DNA of 64,000 nt from Amycolatopsis endophytica (GCF_013410405.1 NZ_JACCFK010000002.1:186001-250000), one strand, 5' to 3'; counted from the first letter of the stretch, positions 33,962-42,734 are shown. The notes: a model not told the origin generated them from the letters alone. A program made the numbers and translations.

Positions 33962-35032
33962 ATGGTCCGGCTCAGCAGGGCACAGATGCAGGAACACAAC
34001 CGAGCCAAGGTGCTGGCCGCCGCCCGCGATGAACTCGCCGAGCGGGGCTTCCGTGACGCCAAGATCGACCAGATCGCCGAACGGGCCGAGCTGACCCGTG
34101 GCGCCGTCTACTCCAACTTCCCGAGCAAGCGGGCCCTCTACTTCGCCGTCCTGGCGCAGGAAGCCGCGCGGACATCCGGTTCGCGCTACCCGCCGACCGC
34201 CAGGACCGCCACCGACGCACTCGGAGACTTCGCACGTGCCTGGATGGCCCGGCTCCCACTGGCCGGCGAAGACCGGCGCAGCGCGAGCAGGCTGGGCCGG
34301 GACCTCCTTCCCGAGATCGTGTCCGACGAACGAGTCAACCAACCGTTCTCGCAGTTGACGTGCCTCAGCGCGATCCTGCTCGGACTGTGCCTGGAACAGT
34401 TGCCATCCTCGAAACGAACCGCGTCCCGCATGGTCCAGGTGGCCGAGATCGCCTTGACGACCCTGCACGGAGCCGGCCAGCTCGCCGCGGCCGCGCCCGG
34501 ATTCGGCGAGCCCTTCGCCGTCGTCCGCGCCTGCGAACAACTCGCCGAACTCGACCTCGACGACACGTGGCAGCCCGCCCACCTGCCGCACATTTCTCCC
34601 GCGCGCCCCACCGACCAGCCATGGACGCCGCCGGCCTTGACCGACGCACTACGCGACGAGCCGGCCCACCTGGACGACGATGGTGTCCTCGCCGTGCTCG
34701 GTCTGCATCGGCTGGCCGCCATCGAAGAAGCGCTGCGCGCCGCTCCGCCCACCGCCGCGGTAACCGCGGTCCTGGTCACCAGCAACCCCGGCGAACTCGG
34801 CCCCCTCGTTCGCCTGATCGTCACCGACCTGCGCAACTCGCTCAGGGCCGCCGTCGCGCCATCAGCCTGGCCCCGCCTCCAGATCATCCACGACGAATCC
34901 GGAGACCTCGCCGCAGCCGCGGGAGTGCCCGCGGTCAGCGACGCCACCGAAACCGCTGTCCGCATTCACGACGGCCGGATCACCGCTCGTGCCGACGGCT
35001 ACGGCGCCTGCCACGCCGCCGCGTCCGCATAG
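33962..35032 (+). CDS. TetR regulator with thioredoxin-like C-terminal extension
   Basis: A 356-residue protein, about 150 longer than usual. Residues 1-60 are a clear TetR HTH (NRAKVLAAARDELAERGFRD, IAERAELTRGAVYSNFPSKRALYF) and about 60-200 a helical ligand domain. The last 150 residues contain a strand-rich pattern (PRLQIIHDESGDLAAAAGVP then TAVRIHDGRITARADGYGA) like the second half of peroxiredoxin/thioredoxin folds, without a CxxC. ATG 33962 follows GGAGGGG. It probably controls the divergent P450-glycosyltransferase operon. The tail may sense redox state or a ligand; that is inference. Confidence 0.78.
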   Translation: MVRLSRAQMQEHNRAKVLAAARDELAERGFRDAKIDQIAERAELTRGAVYSNFPSKRALYFAVLAQEAARTSGSRYPPTARTATDALGDFARAWMARLPLAGEDRRSASRLGRDLLPEIVSDERVNQPFSQLTCLSAILLGLCLEQLPSSKRTASRMVQVAEIALTTLHGAGQLAAAAPGFGEPFAVVRACEQLAELDLDDTWQPAHLPHISPARPTDQPWTPPALTDALRDEPAHLDDDGVLAVLGLHRLAAIEEALRAAPPTAAVTAVLVTSNPGELGPLVRLIVTDLRNSLRAAVAPSAWPRLQIIHDESGDLAAAAGVPAVSDATETAVRIHDGRITARADGYGACHAAASA

Positions 35033-35260
35033 TCCGTGGGGTGGGTCTCGCCCCGTGGCCGGTGACGTTCGGCCGACTCCGGAAAACCGGTGGAGCGGCG
35101 TCCCGCCGGGCCGGTAACGTGCCGCAGAACCGAGTCGTCTGGTCGAGGACGTGCCCTTGTACCTCCGGTGAGATCTCCCGAGCGCTGAACTGTCGCGCGC
35201 CGCGCCTTCGGGCCGCGCCGCGCATCCTCGCGGTCTTCTCACAGGAACCGGTGTATCGCT

Positions 35261-35809
35261 GTGCTCTGCCACTGGGTGGTCACGCCTGTCTGCCTGCCGG
35301 TCGTTCTCCGCCGTTGCCACTCGTGCGCGGCCGGACGATTCCGGGCGGACGGCACATTCCGTGTCAACGCCCACCACAAACGTCTCGACGCCTGGCTTCT
35401 CGCGCGCTGCACCGGCTGCGGGGCGACGACGAAGCTCACGATCCTGGAGCGGGTGGCCGTGCGCACCGTGCGGCCAGGGCTGCTGCGCCGGCTGCACGAC
35501 AACGATCCTGACCTGGCGGCGTCGCTGCTGCGGGACCCGTTTGTGCGGCGCCGCAACCACATCGCCCTCGACTGGGAGGGCGCCTGGCGACTCGACACGG
35601 GCGGCCCGGACCACCTGGACCACGAGGTGATCGACGTCGATGTCCGTTTCGCGGCGCCGGTCCCCGTCCGTCCGCTGCGGCTGATCGCCGAGGGCTGCAA
35701 CCTTTCCCGCGCGGAGGTGGACAGGCTCCTCGCGGCGGGGAGGCTCGTCTCGGCGATCCGCCTGAGCGGGAAGCGCTCCGGCGATTTCACCTTCACTCTC
35801 AAGCGCTGA
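35261..35809 (+). CDS. DUF1062 family protein
   Basis: A 182-residue DUF1062 protein: RRCHSCAAGRFRADGTFRVNAHHKRLDAWLLARCTGCGATTKLTI carries two CxxC pairs likely to bind zinc, followed by the conserved LLRDPF and a C-terminal S4-like stretch (LRLIAEGCNLSRAEVDRLLAAGRL). S4-like modules bind RNA, so an RNA-linked role is possible but unproven. Start GTG 35261. The 228 bases before it hold hairpins but no gene. Confidence 0.8.
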   Translation: MLCHWVVTPVCLPVVLRRCHSCAAGRFRADGTFRVNAHHKRLDAWLLARCTGCGATTKLTILERVAVRTVRPGLLRRLHDNDPDLAASLLRDPFVRRRNHIALDWEGAWRLDTGGPDHLDHEVIDVDVRFAAPVPVRPLRLIAEGCNLSRAEVDRLLAAGRLVSAIRLSGKRSGDFTFTLKR

Positions 35810-35836
35810 CGCCCGCGCCCGGTACCGTTCCTCCGC

Positions 35837-36727
35837 ATGACCGACGCCGAGATCACCGCGGCTCTGGTCCGTGACCTGCTGGCTGAGCAGCACCCGGACC
35901 TCGCGGGCCTGCCGATCCGTGAAGTGGCGGGCGGCTGGGGCAACCAGCAGTGGCGCCTCGGGGACGAGCTGGCGGTGCGGATGCCGCGAGCCGAAAACGC
36001 GCCGGATCTCCTGCGCAAGGAGCACCGGTGGCTGCCCGTCCTGGCCCCGCGCCTGCCGCTGCCGGTGCCGGTTCCCGTGCGGATCGGCGCGCCGTCCGCG
36101 CGCTTTCCGAAGCCATGGACCGTCATGACGTGGGTGCCCGGCCTGCCGCTCGACTTGGCCTCCCTCAGCCGGGGCGAGCACTCGGCCGACACGCTCGCGG
36201 GTTTCCTCAGGGCGCTGCACGTGGAGGCCCCCTCCGACGCGCCGGTGAGCGCGGATCGCGGCGGCCACCCGAAGGAGTGCGCGGACGGTTTCGAGCAGTT
36301 CCTGCACGCCGTCGCGCTTCGCGATCCCGGGGAGGTCCGGGCCGTGTGGGAGGACGCCGTCGCGGCGCCCGCCTGGGAGGGCCCGCCACTGTGGGTGCAC
36401 GGCGACCTTCATCCCGCCAATGTCGTCGTCTCGGACGGGACGCTGTCGGGAGTGATCGACTTCGGTGACCTGTTCGCAGGCGATCCGGCCTGGGACCTCG
36501 CGGCCGCGTGGGTGATCCTCCCCGACGGAGCCGCCGCACGGTTCTTCGAGCGGTATGCCCTCGCGGACCGGGCGACGATCCGGCGCGCTCGCGGGCTGGC
36601 TGTGCTCAAGAGCCTGTTCCTCCTGCTCATGGGCCTGAACGGGGACCGGGGCCTGCCTGGTGGCAAGCCGCACTGGGGTTTGCTGGGCCGGGCCGCGCTC
36701 GGTCGTGCCGTGCGGGAGGCCGGATGA
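35837..36727 (+). CDS. Aminoglycoside phosphotransferase-fold kinase
   Basis: A 296-residue APH-fold kinase. LWVHGDLHPANVVV is the catalytic loop (HGDxxxxN), LSGVIDFGDLFAGDPAWDLA the metal-binding Asp region, and GGWGNQQWRLGDELAVRMPR the N-lobe with the ATP lysine replaced by Arg in the strand. This group includes macrolide and aminoglycoside kinases as well as metabolic kinases, so resistance cannot be assumed. TACCGT (35823-35828) lies eight bases before the ATG, suggesting a leaderless message. The downstream flank is the IS5-family insertion. Confidence 0.83.
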   Translation: MTDAEITAALVRDLLAEQHPDLAGLPIREVAGGWGNQQWRLGDELAVRMPRAENAPDLLRKEHRWLPVLAPRLPLPVPVPVRIGAPSARFPKPWTVMTWVPGLPLDLASLSRGEHSADTLAGFLRALHVEAPSDAPVSADRGGHPKECADGFEQFLHAVALRDPGEVRAVWEDAVAAPAWEGPPLWVHGDLHPANVVVSDGTLSGVIDFGDLFAGDPAWDLAAAWVILPDGAAARFFERYALADRATIRRARGLAVLKSLFLLLMGLNGDRGLPGGKPHWGLLGRAALGRAVREAG

Positions 36728-36877
36728 ACCCCGGTCGCGCGGCGCTCCGGTTTCGGCGGCCACCAGTACGAGCAGCAGCCGGATCGGGGCCTCCCAGCCG
36801 CCGGGTGAGAGTGTGCAGGGGGTCCGCCGGGATACGCGCGACAGGGGCGATCAAGCACACTGCCTAGGGTGCGTCTC

Positions 36878-37414
36878 CTAATTCCGGGCAGCGGTGCGGG
36901 AGATCATGATTGCTCCTGCCAGGAGGACGCCGCCGAGGAAGGTCAGGGCGTACTTGTCGTAGCGGGTGGCCACCCCGCGCCACTGCTTCACACGGCCGAA
37001 TGCCCGCTCGATGGTGTTGCGCTGCTTGTAGATCTCCTCGTCGAACGCCGGTGGTCGGCCGCCGGCGGAGCCTTTGGCCTTCCGGGTGGCGAGCTGGTCA
37101 CGGCGTTCAGGGATCGTGTGCTTGACCCGGCGTCGGCGCAGTTCTTGGCGGGTCGAGGGGTGAGAGTAGGCCTTGTCGGCCAACAGCCGGACATCGCGCG
37201 GCCCGGCGTCGGTGAACGCGGAGGCGAGGTAGTCATCCAGCAGGGGCAGCAACTGGGGGTTGTCTCCGGCTTGTCCGGCGGTCAGTCGCACCGCGACCAG
37301 GTCACAAGCCGCGCCGGCCAGCGCGTGGATCTTGGTGGTCAGTCCACCCCGGGAGCGGCCCAGCGCGTGATCGTCGGGCTCGTAGGCCGGATTCGTGTCA
37401 TTCGAGGCTGCCCC
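36878..37414 (-). CDS. IS5-family transposase, second frame (C-terminal catalytic part)
   Basis: About 179 codons read in the frame one base further on. ALGRSRGGLTTKIHALAG, LLADKAYSHPSTRQELRRRRV (second Asp) and KQRNTIERAFGRVKQWRGVATRYDK (catalytic Glu) are the IS5 DDE core. It has no good start of its own, so a fused product by programmed frameshifting is likely. An inactivating indel is the alternative. Confidence 0.8.
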   Translation of the reverse strand, partial: GAASNDTNPAYEPDDHALGRSRGGLTTKIHALAGAACDLVAVRLTAGQAGDNPQLLPLLDDYLASAFTDAGPRDVRLLADKAYSHPSTRQELRRRRVKHTIPERRDQLATRKAKGSAGGRPPAFDEEIYKQRNTIERAFGRVKQWRGVATRYDKYALTFLGGVLLAGAIMISRTAARN

Positions 37415-37805
37415 CTGTGTGGTCGGTGGCTGCGGCCAGGGCTCGGCCCGGGATGGTCGGCGCTCCCGCGGCGTGCTGGTGTGCCCGCACGACTGAGGAA
37501 TCGATCGACAGTAACTCGGCGAGATCGTCGTTCGCGTCGATGCCGCACCTTGACCGCACCACATCGAACATCCGCTGGTAGGTGCCGTCGATGGAGAACC
37601 TGTGGTGCCGTTTCCAAACCGTCTGCCATGGCCCGAATTCCTCCGGCAGGTCCCGCCACGGCGACCCCGTCCGGAATCGCCAGGCAATCCCTTCCAGTAT
37701 CCGGCGGTGATCGGACAGTGGCCGGCCACGCAGGCCCTCCCGCGAAGGCATCAGCGGCGCTACCAACGCCCACAACTCATCCGAGATCACCCCAGCACGA
37801 ACCAC
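37398..37805 (-). CDS. IS5-family transposase, first frame (N-terminal part)
   Basis: 135 codons from GTG 37805: VISDELWALVAPLMPSREG, then RGRPLSDHRRILEGIAWRF and the tract SPWRDLPEEFGPWQTVWKRH are the DUF4096/IS5 N-terminal domain. The frame ends at 37398 shortly after LLSIDSSVVRAHQHAAG, which contains the first catalytic Asp. Continuation into the second frame needs a +1 (or -2) shift, probably at the run of five G (37415-37411) on the coding strand. Confidence 0.82.
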   Translation of the reverse strand: MVRAGVISDELWALVAPLMPSREGLRGRPLSDHRRILEGIAWRFRTGSPWRDLPEEFGPWQTVWKRHHRFSIDGTYQRMFDVVRSRCGIDANDDLAELLSIDSSVVRAHQHAAGAPTIPGRALAAATDHTGGSLE

Positions 37806-37887
37806 CGGCCGATCATCACCTACAACCAGAACAAACTTTTGGAGACACGCCCTAGGACCCCGACAACCCCGGCCCGGCGACACCTGC

Positions 37888-39363
37888 TCACTCGACGTGG
37901 TCGCGAACGATCTCCACGACCACCTTCCCGACTGTCCGGCCGTTCTTGCTGTGCTCCAACGCGGCAACGACCTCGTCACGGGAGAACCCGTAGGTCCGGT
38001 CGATCTCGACGCGGATCCGGCCGGCCTCCACCATCCGGTCCACGCGGTCGAGGAGGTCGCGGGAAGCGTCGAGGAAGACCGGGATGTACGCGATCTTCCT
38101 GCCCACCAGGGACTTCGCCCGCCGGGTCAGGATCGTCGTCCCCAGACGCAGCGCGGCCCCGACCGTGACCCGGTCGTCCTCGTCGCGGGAGATCGTGACG
38201 AATCGGCCCCCGTCCACCAGGACGTTCCGTGCGGCCAGCCACTGCTCGCGGCCGCCGACGAAGTCGAGCACGGCGTTGACGGAGGTGGCGGGCACGACGC
38301 CGTCGAAGCGTCCTGTGGTGTAGTCGACGACGTCGTCGGCGCCGAGATCGCGGACGAACGCTTCGTTGCGGCCACTGCTGACCGCGGTGACGTGTGCGCC
38401 CAGGACCTTCGCGATCTGGACGGCGTAGGTGCCGACGCCACCCGAGGCGCCGATCACGACCACGCGGCTGCCGACGCCGATCCGCGCCTTGTCCAAAGCC
38501 AGCAGCGCGGTCTGGGCGGCCAACGGCACCGCCGCGGCCTCGGCGAAGCCGAGCGCCCCGGGGATCACGCTGACCAAGTCCTGCTCCACGTTCACGTGTT
38601 CACCAGCGCCGCCACCGTGGAGCTTGTTGTCGGCGTGCACGCGGTCGCCGACCTTGAGCCGGGTGACCTCGCTGCCGACGGCGGTCACGACGCCGGCGAG
38701 ATCGAACAGCGGGACGAAGGGGAACCTGCGCTTCGTGATCAGACGGCGGTGACCTTCGATCATCTGCCAGTCGATGGGGTTGACCGATGCGGCATGCACG
38801 CGGATGCGGACCTGGGTCGGGGATGGTTCCTCAACCGGGTGCGTGGTCGACCAGGCCAACGTCATGTCGGCGACGCCGTAGTCGCGCTGCACGACAGCGC
38901 GCTGGGTCGGGTGGTCGACGGGCTCGAGGACGACCACCGGGATCTCCCTTCCGGTGTAGCCGGCGTAGTCGTCATAGGACGGGAAGACCTCGACGAGGCG
39001 CGACCACAGGGCCGCGCGCTCGGCGCCAACGGCCACGCGCGGACGAACCCGGCGACGGATCCCCCCGCGCAGTTCCACTTCGGTGACCGGCATGGCCATC
39101 AGGTTGTGGAACCAGGCGGGATGCATGTCGGACCCGCCTTTGGACGCGGCCACGACCAGGTCGGGTTCGTCGTCGAGGTAGATCAGCGGGTTTGTGCGGA
39201 ACTCGCCACTGCGCCGCCCGACGTGGTCGAGCAAGAGCACGGGAGCGCCGCGAAACGTGGCACCCAGCCTGCCCTTGGTGGAGCGGAAAAGAACCTTCTG
39301 CAGGCGCGCACCCCGCTTGTGGAGGTTCCAGAACGAGGTGGAGTTGCGCGTGATCTCACTCAT
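37888..39363 (-). CDS. Fusion of deazaflavin-dependent nitroreductase and quinone oxidoreductase
   Basis: A 491-residue two-domain enzyme. Residues 1-160 are a Ddn-type F420-binding split barrel (VLLLDHVGRRSGEFRTNPLIY, SKGGSDMHPAWFHNL, then GYTGREIPVVVLEPV). Residues 165-491 are a complete MDR quinone-oxidoreductase-like protein (RIRVHAASVNPIDWQMIEG, DLAGVVTAVGSEV, VVVIGASGGVGTYAVQIA, NGRTVGKVVVEI). The halves normally are separate proteins. ATG 39363 is chosen. Linking F420H2- and NADPH-dependent reductases suggests two-step or alternative-cofactor reduction of one substrate. It is divergent from a TetR gene. Confidence 0.87.
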   Translation of the reverse strand: MSEITRNSTSFWNLHKRGARLQKVLFRSTKGRLGATFRGAPVLLLDHVGRRSGEFRTNPLIYLDDEPDLVVAASKGGSDMHPAWFHNLMAMPVTEVELRGGIRRRVRPRVAVGAERAALWSRLVEVFPSYDDYAGYTGREIPVVVLEPVDHPTQRAVVQRDYGVADMTLAWSTTHPVEEPSPTQVRIRVHAASVNPIDWQMIEGHRRLITKRRFPFVPLFDLAGVVTAVGSEVTRLKVGDRVHADNKLHGGGAGEHVNVEQDLVSVIPGALGFAEAAAVPLAAQTALLALDKARIGVGSRVVVIGASGGVGTYAVQIAKVLGAHVTAVSSGRNEAFVRDLGADDVVDYTTGRFDGVVPATSVNAVLDFVGGREQWLAARNVLVDGGRFVTISRDEDDRVTVGAALRLGTTILTRRAKSLVGRKIAYIPVFLDASRDLLDRVDRMVEAGRIRVEIDRTYGFSRDEVVAALEHSKNGRTVGKVVVEIVRDHVE

Positions 39364-39372
39364 GGGGCCAAT

Positions 39373-39391
39373 AGTGTCTGAGTCTGACACT
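39373..39391. promoter_or_regulatory. Operator between the fusion oxidoreductase and TetR genes
   Basis: AGTGTC (39373-39378) and GACACT (39386-39391) form an inverted repeat with a seven-base spacer, ten bases from the fusion gene's start and 64 from the TetR start. A further GTGAC...GTGTCAC pair follows closely. Binding of the divergent TetR would block the fusion gene's promoter. Confidence 0.65.
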
Positions 39392-39454
39392 TGTCGCAAA
39401 GTGACGAAGGTCGCGAGGTGTCACGATCGTGCGCGCTTCGGTAAGGTTGCGTGC

Positions 39455-40111
39455 ATGAGCACCCCGGGACTGCGTGAGCGCAAGAAGGTCCGCACCCGTC
39501 AAGCGCTGGTCGATGCGGCGTACGAGCTCTTCGCGCGACAGGGATTCGCCGCCACGACCGTCGACCAGATCGCCGAGGCGGTCGAGGTGTCCGCGCGGAC
39601 CTTCCACCGTTACTTCACCTCGAAGGAAGACGCAGCCCTCTCCGTGCTGAGGGAGCAACACGATGCCGTGGTCGAGGCTTTGCGATCCCGTCCAGCCGGG
39701 GAGCCGGTCATGACCGCGGTGCGCAACGCGGTCGTCGGGGTGCTGACCACATACGAGGCCGATGAGAATTGCGACGCCTTCCGGTTCCACCAGTTGCAAG
39801 GCCTGATCGCGAGCAGCCCCACTTTGCGGGCCGCGGCGTCCGAGCATGGCATCGCGCGGGTGACCGAAGTGGCGGAGCTGATCGCCGAGCGGATGGGCGT
39901 CGAGCCCGTGGCTGACCCGCGCCCCGGTCTCGTCGCCGCCGTCGCTCTGTGCGCTGCTCCCGCAGCCGTCGACGCCCGGCGCGAGCACGAATCGTCGCGG
40001 CCGGCTTCGGAGCTGTACGGGCAGGTGTTCGATCTCCTCGGTGCCGGAATGGACTACCCGGCGGCGATCGCCGCACGACCGGCTGGACCTGATCGTGGAT
40101 CGTCCGCGTGA
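39455..40111 (+). CDS. TetR family transcriptional regulator
   Basis: A 218-residue TetR protein. LRERKKVRTRQALVDAAYEL and ATTVDQIAEAVEVSARTFHRYFTSKEDAAL are the HTH domain of the MftR/SCO-type actinobacterial group, followed by a helical ligand domain. ATG 39455 lies seven bases after TAAGGT (39442-39447), with no ribosome-binding site. Likely controls the divergent deazaflavin/quinone reductase fusion. Confidence 0.83.
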   Translation: MSTPGLRERKKVRTRQALVDAAYELFARQGFAATTVDQIAEAVEVSARTFHRYFTSKEDAALSVLREQHDAVVEALRSRPAGEPVMTAVRNAVVGVLTTYEADENCDAFRFHQLQGLIASSPTLRAAASEHGIARVTEVAELIAERMGVEPVADPRPGLVAAVALCAAPAAVDARREHESSRPASELYGQVFDLLGAGMDYPAAIAARPAGPDRGSSA

Positions 40112-40199
40112 CCCGGCAGAAGCAGCGGGGCGCTGCCGCGGCCGTCGTGAACGGCGATCTTCGGAACGCCCGTCTTCTCGCACCCATGATCCACAGTGG

Positions 40200-40480
40200 T
40201 GGGCGACCACCGCTGAAAGGTCCGTCCGGATGCTGTTCGGGTTCTTCGCCGCGATGGCCGAAACCGACCGCGAGGCCATCCGCGAACTCGACGCTGGAAG
40301 GGCAGAATTGCCGCTCCCCGAAAGGGAAACCACGACGGCCGTCCGCCAGTGATCACCGACGGCATGCTCCACACCGTGCTCCGCCGCCGCGCAGGCGGGG
40401 TGTCCCCGTGACCTCTCCATCCGGACCGGCACGCGCGCAGGGAAAAACCCGGGCCTGGCCAGCATCCACCGCGCCCGTTG
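40200..40480 (+). pseudogene. Serine recombinase (resolvase) C-terminal remnant
   Basis: RMLFGFFAAMAETDREAIREL matches the helix E region of serine resolvases (MLFHIFAALAEFERDLIRE). The next matching pieces, GNHDGRPPVITDG (as in GRKGGRPP) and a DLSIRTGTRAGKNPGLASIHRAL stretch like the C-terminal HTH, lie in other frames. At least two frameshifts separate them and the whole catalytic N-terminal domain is absent, so this is a dead remnant of a mobile-element resolvase. Confidence 0.6.
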
Positions 40481-40489
40481 CCGAACCCG

Positions 40490-40779
40490 AGCGGGATGCC
40501 GATCACCGCTGACTGAGTTCGTCGCCAGCCCGGTCAGCGCTCCCACGCGGTGCGGGAACACGCCCTTGACGACCACGGCCCCGGCCTCGAACCCGGTGAG
40601 CCCGAACTCGCCCAGGACGGGCGGAACGCCGGTGATGGCCGACCGCAGGTTCAGCGTCAGCAGCACTACGCCGAGCAGGGGCCAGCCGGACTTCACCGGG
40701 AGGACCAGCGGGCCAGAGCGGCGGCGATCGCCGTCACGACAAGGGTTTCGGTGAGCAGCGAGAGCCACACCGCGGTCAT
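40490..40779 (-). pseudogene. MFS transporter (CynX/NimT-like) remnant
   Basis: ATG 40779 has a good GGAGGT site and begins VWLSLLTETLVVTAIAAALA; the match continues in another frame with SGWPLLGVVLLTLNLRSAIT and GVPPVLGEFGL. It then jumps to VVKGVFPHRVGALTGLAT, which belongs to a later membrane span. So there is at least one frameshift and one internal deletion, and the remaining ten or so spans are missing. Confidence 0.6.
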
Positions 40780-40824
40780 CGGGCACCTCCTGGGTCGATT
40801 TCCCGTCCAGGTTGGCGCGCCCGT

Positions 40825-41625
40825 TCTGCACTTCACGCCCTCGGCGGCGTCGCAGCAGATCCGCCAGCTCGGCAGGGAACTCGGGGTGGCGCTGCTCGAA
40901 CCGCGGGGCCGCCGGGTGCGGCTCACCCCCGCGACGGCTCCTGGCGCATGCCGACGGCATCCACGCCCGCTGGGAACTGGCCGAGCGGACCTGCGCGCCG
41001 ACGGTGACGAGCCGTCCGGGCTCCTGCGGCTGGCCGGTTTCCCGGTGGCGGTGTCCGCACTGCCCGCCCCGGCCGCCGCGGCGCTCGTCGCGCGCCATCC
41101 CCGGCGCACGCCGCGGATCACCGAAGCCGAGGCGGGCGACTGCTTCGATCTGCTCTTCGACGGGGATGCCGAGCTGGTTGTGGTGGAGGCCAAGCCGGAC
41201 GAGCCACCCCGCGACCGCTCGCGGTTCGACCAGCGGCCGTTGCTGGACGACCCGTTCGACCTGGTCGTGCCCGCCGGTCACCGCCTCGCCGGGCGGGATC
41301 GGGTGGACCTGGCCGAGGCCGCCGACGAGCCGTGGATCGTGCCGGGCGCGACGTGCACGTGCCGCACGCACGTCCTGTCGGCCTGCGGCGCGGCGGGCTT
41401 CACACCCCGGGTCGCGCACGCTTCGCTGAACTGGAACGCCACCACCGCGCTGGTCGCGCACGGGCTCGGGGTGGCGCTGGTGCCGCGGCTGGCGCAGGTG
41501 CCGTCCGGGCCCTGCGTGGTGCGGATCCCGTGCGCGGGCGAGCCGATCCCGCGGTCGCGGCCGCGATCGAGGAGCTGCAGCGGCTGGTTCCGGCTCTGCT
41601 CAGTGGTCCTGACCTGCCTGGTTGA
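40825..41625 (+). pseudogene. LysR-type regulator, decayed
   Basis: LHFTPSAASQQIRQLGRELG is the recognition helix of a LysR protein, but the first 25 or so residues are missing. RLLAHADGIHARWELAE reads in a second frame before the effector domain returns to the first (LRLAGFPVAVSALPAPAAAALVARHP to LVAHGLGVALVPRLAQ). The end, AVAAAIEELQRLVPALLSG, again needs another frame. Several frameshifts and a deletion make this a pseudogene. It was probably the divergent regulator of the MFS remnant. Confidence 0.72.
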
Positions 41626-42721
41626 GGAAGCCGACCAGGCCGTGCGGCGCGGTGTCGTCGAGGAAGCGCCCGAGAATGTCGTCGGCGGCGGCTTCGGCGC
41701 TGCGGGGGAACAGGGCGCGCTCGTACCCGGTCAGCGCGGCTTCCACGTCGTCGGGGGAGGCGGCCAGCGCCCTGCCGAGTTCGGCGCCGTCGAGCATGGC
41801 CAGGTTGGCGCCTTCGCCGTTGGGGACCATGAGGTGACCGGCGTCGCCGACCAGCGTCACTCCCGGCACCCGCTCCCACCGGTGTCCGGCAGGCAGGGCG
41901 TGGATGGGGCGCAGCACCGGCGCCGTGTCGCCGTCGGTGATCAGCGCGGTCAGTTCCGGCGCCCAGCCGGCGAACTCCCGGGCGATCCGCGCGGTGGCCG
42001 CGGCGGGATCGGTGAAGTCGATGGCCGCGAACCACTCCTGGGGCCGGACGAGCTGCACGTAGGTGTGCAGGTTCCCGCCGGCTTCGCGGTGCGCGGTGAT
42101 CGCCTTTCCCGGCGCGGGGACGAACATCGACCCGGCGCCGACCGCTTTCGCCGTGGCGGGGTGGCGGGTGTCGGCGTCGAACAGAAAGGTCTCGACGAAC
42201 GAGATGCCGGCGTAGGCCGGTGTCGCGGAGGACAGCAGCGGCCGCACGCGTGACCAGGCGCCGTCCGCGCCGACCAGCAGGTTCGTGGTGACGGTGGTGC
42301 CGTCGGCGAAGGTGACCTCGTGGCGGCCTTCGCCCACGGCACGGACGCCGCTGACCTTGTGTCCCCAGTGGACGGTGCCGTCGGGGAGCGAGTCGAGCAG
42401 TATTCGCCGCAGGTCGCCGCGCTGCACCTCGGGACGCCCGGCCGTGCCCTCGGCCGGGTCGTCGAACAGGACCGTCCCGTCGCCGTCGAGGACGCGGGCG
42501 GCCTCGCGGCCCTCCAGGATGAGGCCGCGGAACTCGTCCGTCAGGCCGGCCGCCTCGATCGCCCACTGGCCGTCGTGCTCGTGGATGTCGAGCATCCCGC
42601 CCTGTGTCCGGGCGGCCGGGGAGGGTTCGGCTTCGTGGACCGTGGCCGGGATGCCGCGGACGTGCAGGACGCGGGCGAGCACGAGGCCGCCGAGCCCGGC
42701 ACCGATGATCGTGACGTGCAT
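41600..42721 (-). CDS. TetX-like FAD-dependent monooxygenase
   Basis: A 373-residue class A flavin monooxygenase. VTIIGAGLGGLVLARVLHVRG binds FAD ADP, RPEVQRGDLRRILLDSLPDG and GADGAWSRVRPLL are the group's central motifs, and VTLVGDAGHLMVPNGEGANLAMLDG the FAD pyrophosphate motif. The GGMLDIHEHDGQWAI and RGDLRRILLDSL segments parallel TetX-type tetracycline-inactivating enzymes more than ordinary phenol hydroxylases; activity on tetracyclines is not shown. Start ATG 42721 with GGAGGGG. Divergent from a TetR with paired operators. Confidence 0.83.
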   Translation of the reverse strand: MHVTIIGAGLGGLVLARVLHVRGIPATVHEAEPSPAARTQGGMLDIHEHDGQWAIEAAGLTDEFRGLILEGREAARVLDGDGTVLFDDPAEGTAGRPEVQRGDLRRILLDSLPDGTVHWGHKVSGVRAVGEGRHEVTFADGTTVTTNLLVGADGAWSRVRPLLSSATPAYAGISFVETFLFDADTRHPATAKAVGAGSMFVPAPGKAITAHREAGGNLHTYVQLVRPQEWFAAIDFTDPAAATARIAREFAGWAPELTALITDGDTAPVLRPIHALPAGHRWERVPGVTLVGDAGHLMVPNGEGANLAMLDGAELGRALAASPDDVEAALTGYERALFPRSAEAAADDILGRFLDDTAPHGLVGFLNQAGQDH

Positions 42722-42734
42722 GATGACCCCTCCT

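Larger units (their letters stand above)
36868..37851 (-). mobile_element. IS5-family insertion sequence (IS427-like), 984 bp
   Basis: Ends match as inverted repeats: GGTGCGTCTCC (36868-36878) and, reversed, GGCGTGTCTCC (37851-37841), 9 of 11 identical. Both sides are flanked by CTAG (36864-36867 and 37852-37855), a target duplication seen in the IS427 group. Inside are two overlapping reading frames on the minus strand that together make one IS5-type DDE transposase. The element lies between the kinase gene and the deazaflavin fusion gene and does not interrupt a recognisable gene. Confidence 0.87.

Noticed and set aside
35837..36727. Aminoglycoside resistance gene
   Set aside because: The APH fold is clear but shared by many metabolic kinases; no resistance-specific motif is visible.
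34862..36763. A 633-codon minus-strand open frame
   Set aside because: Antisense to the DUF1062 and kinase genes, low-complexity and without motifs.
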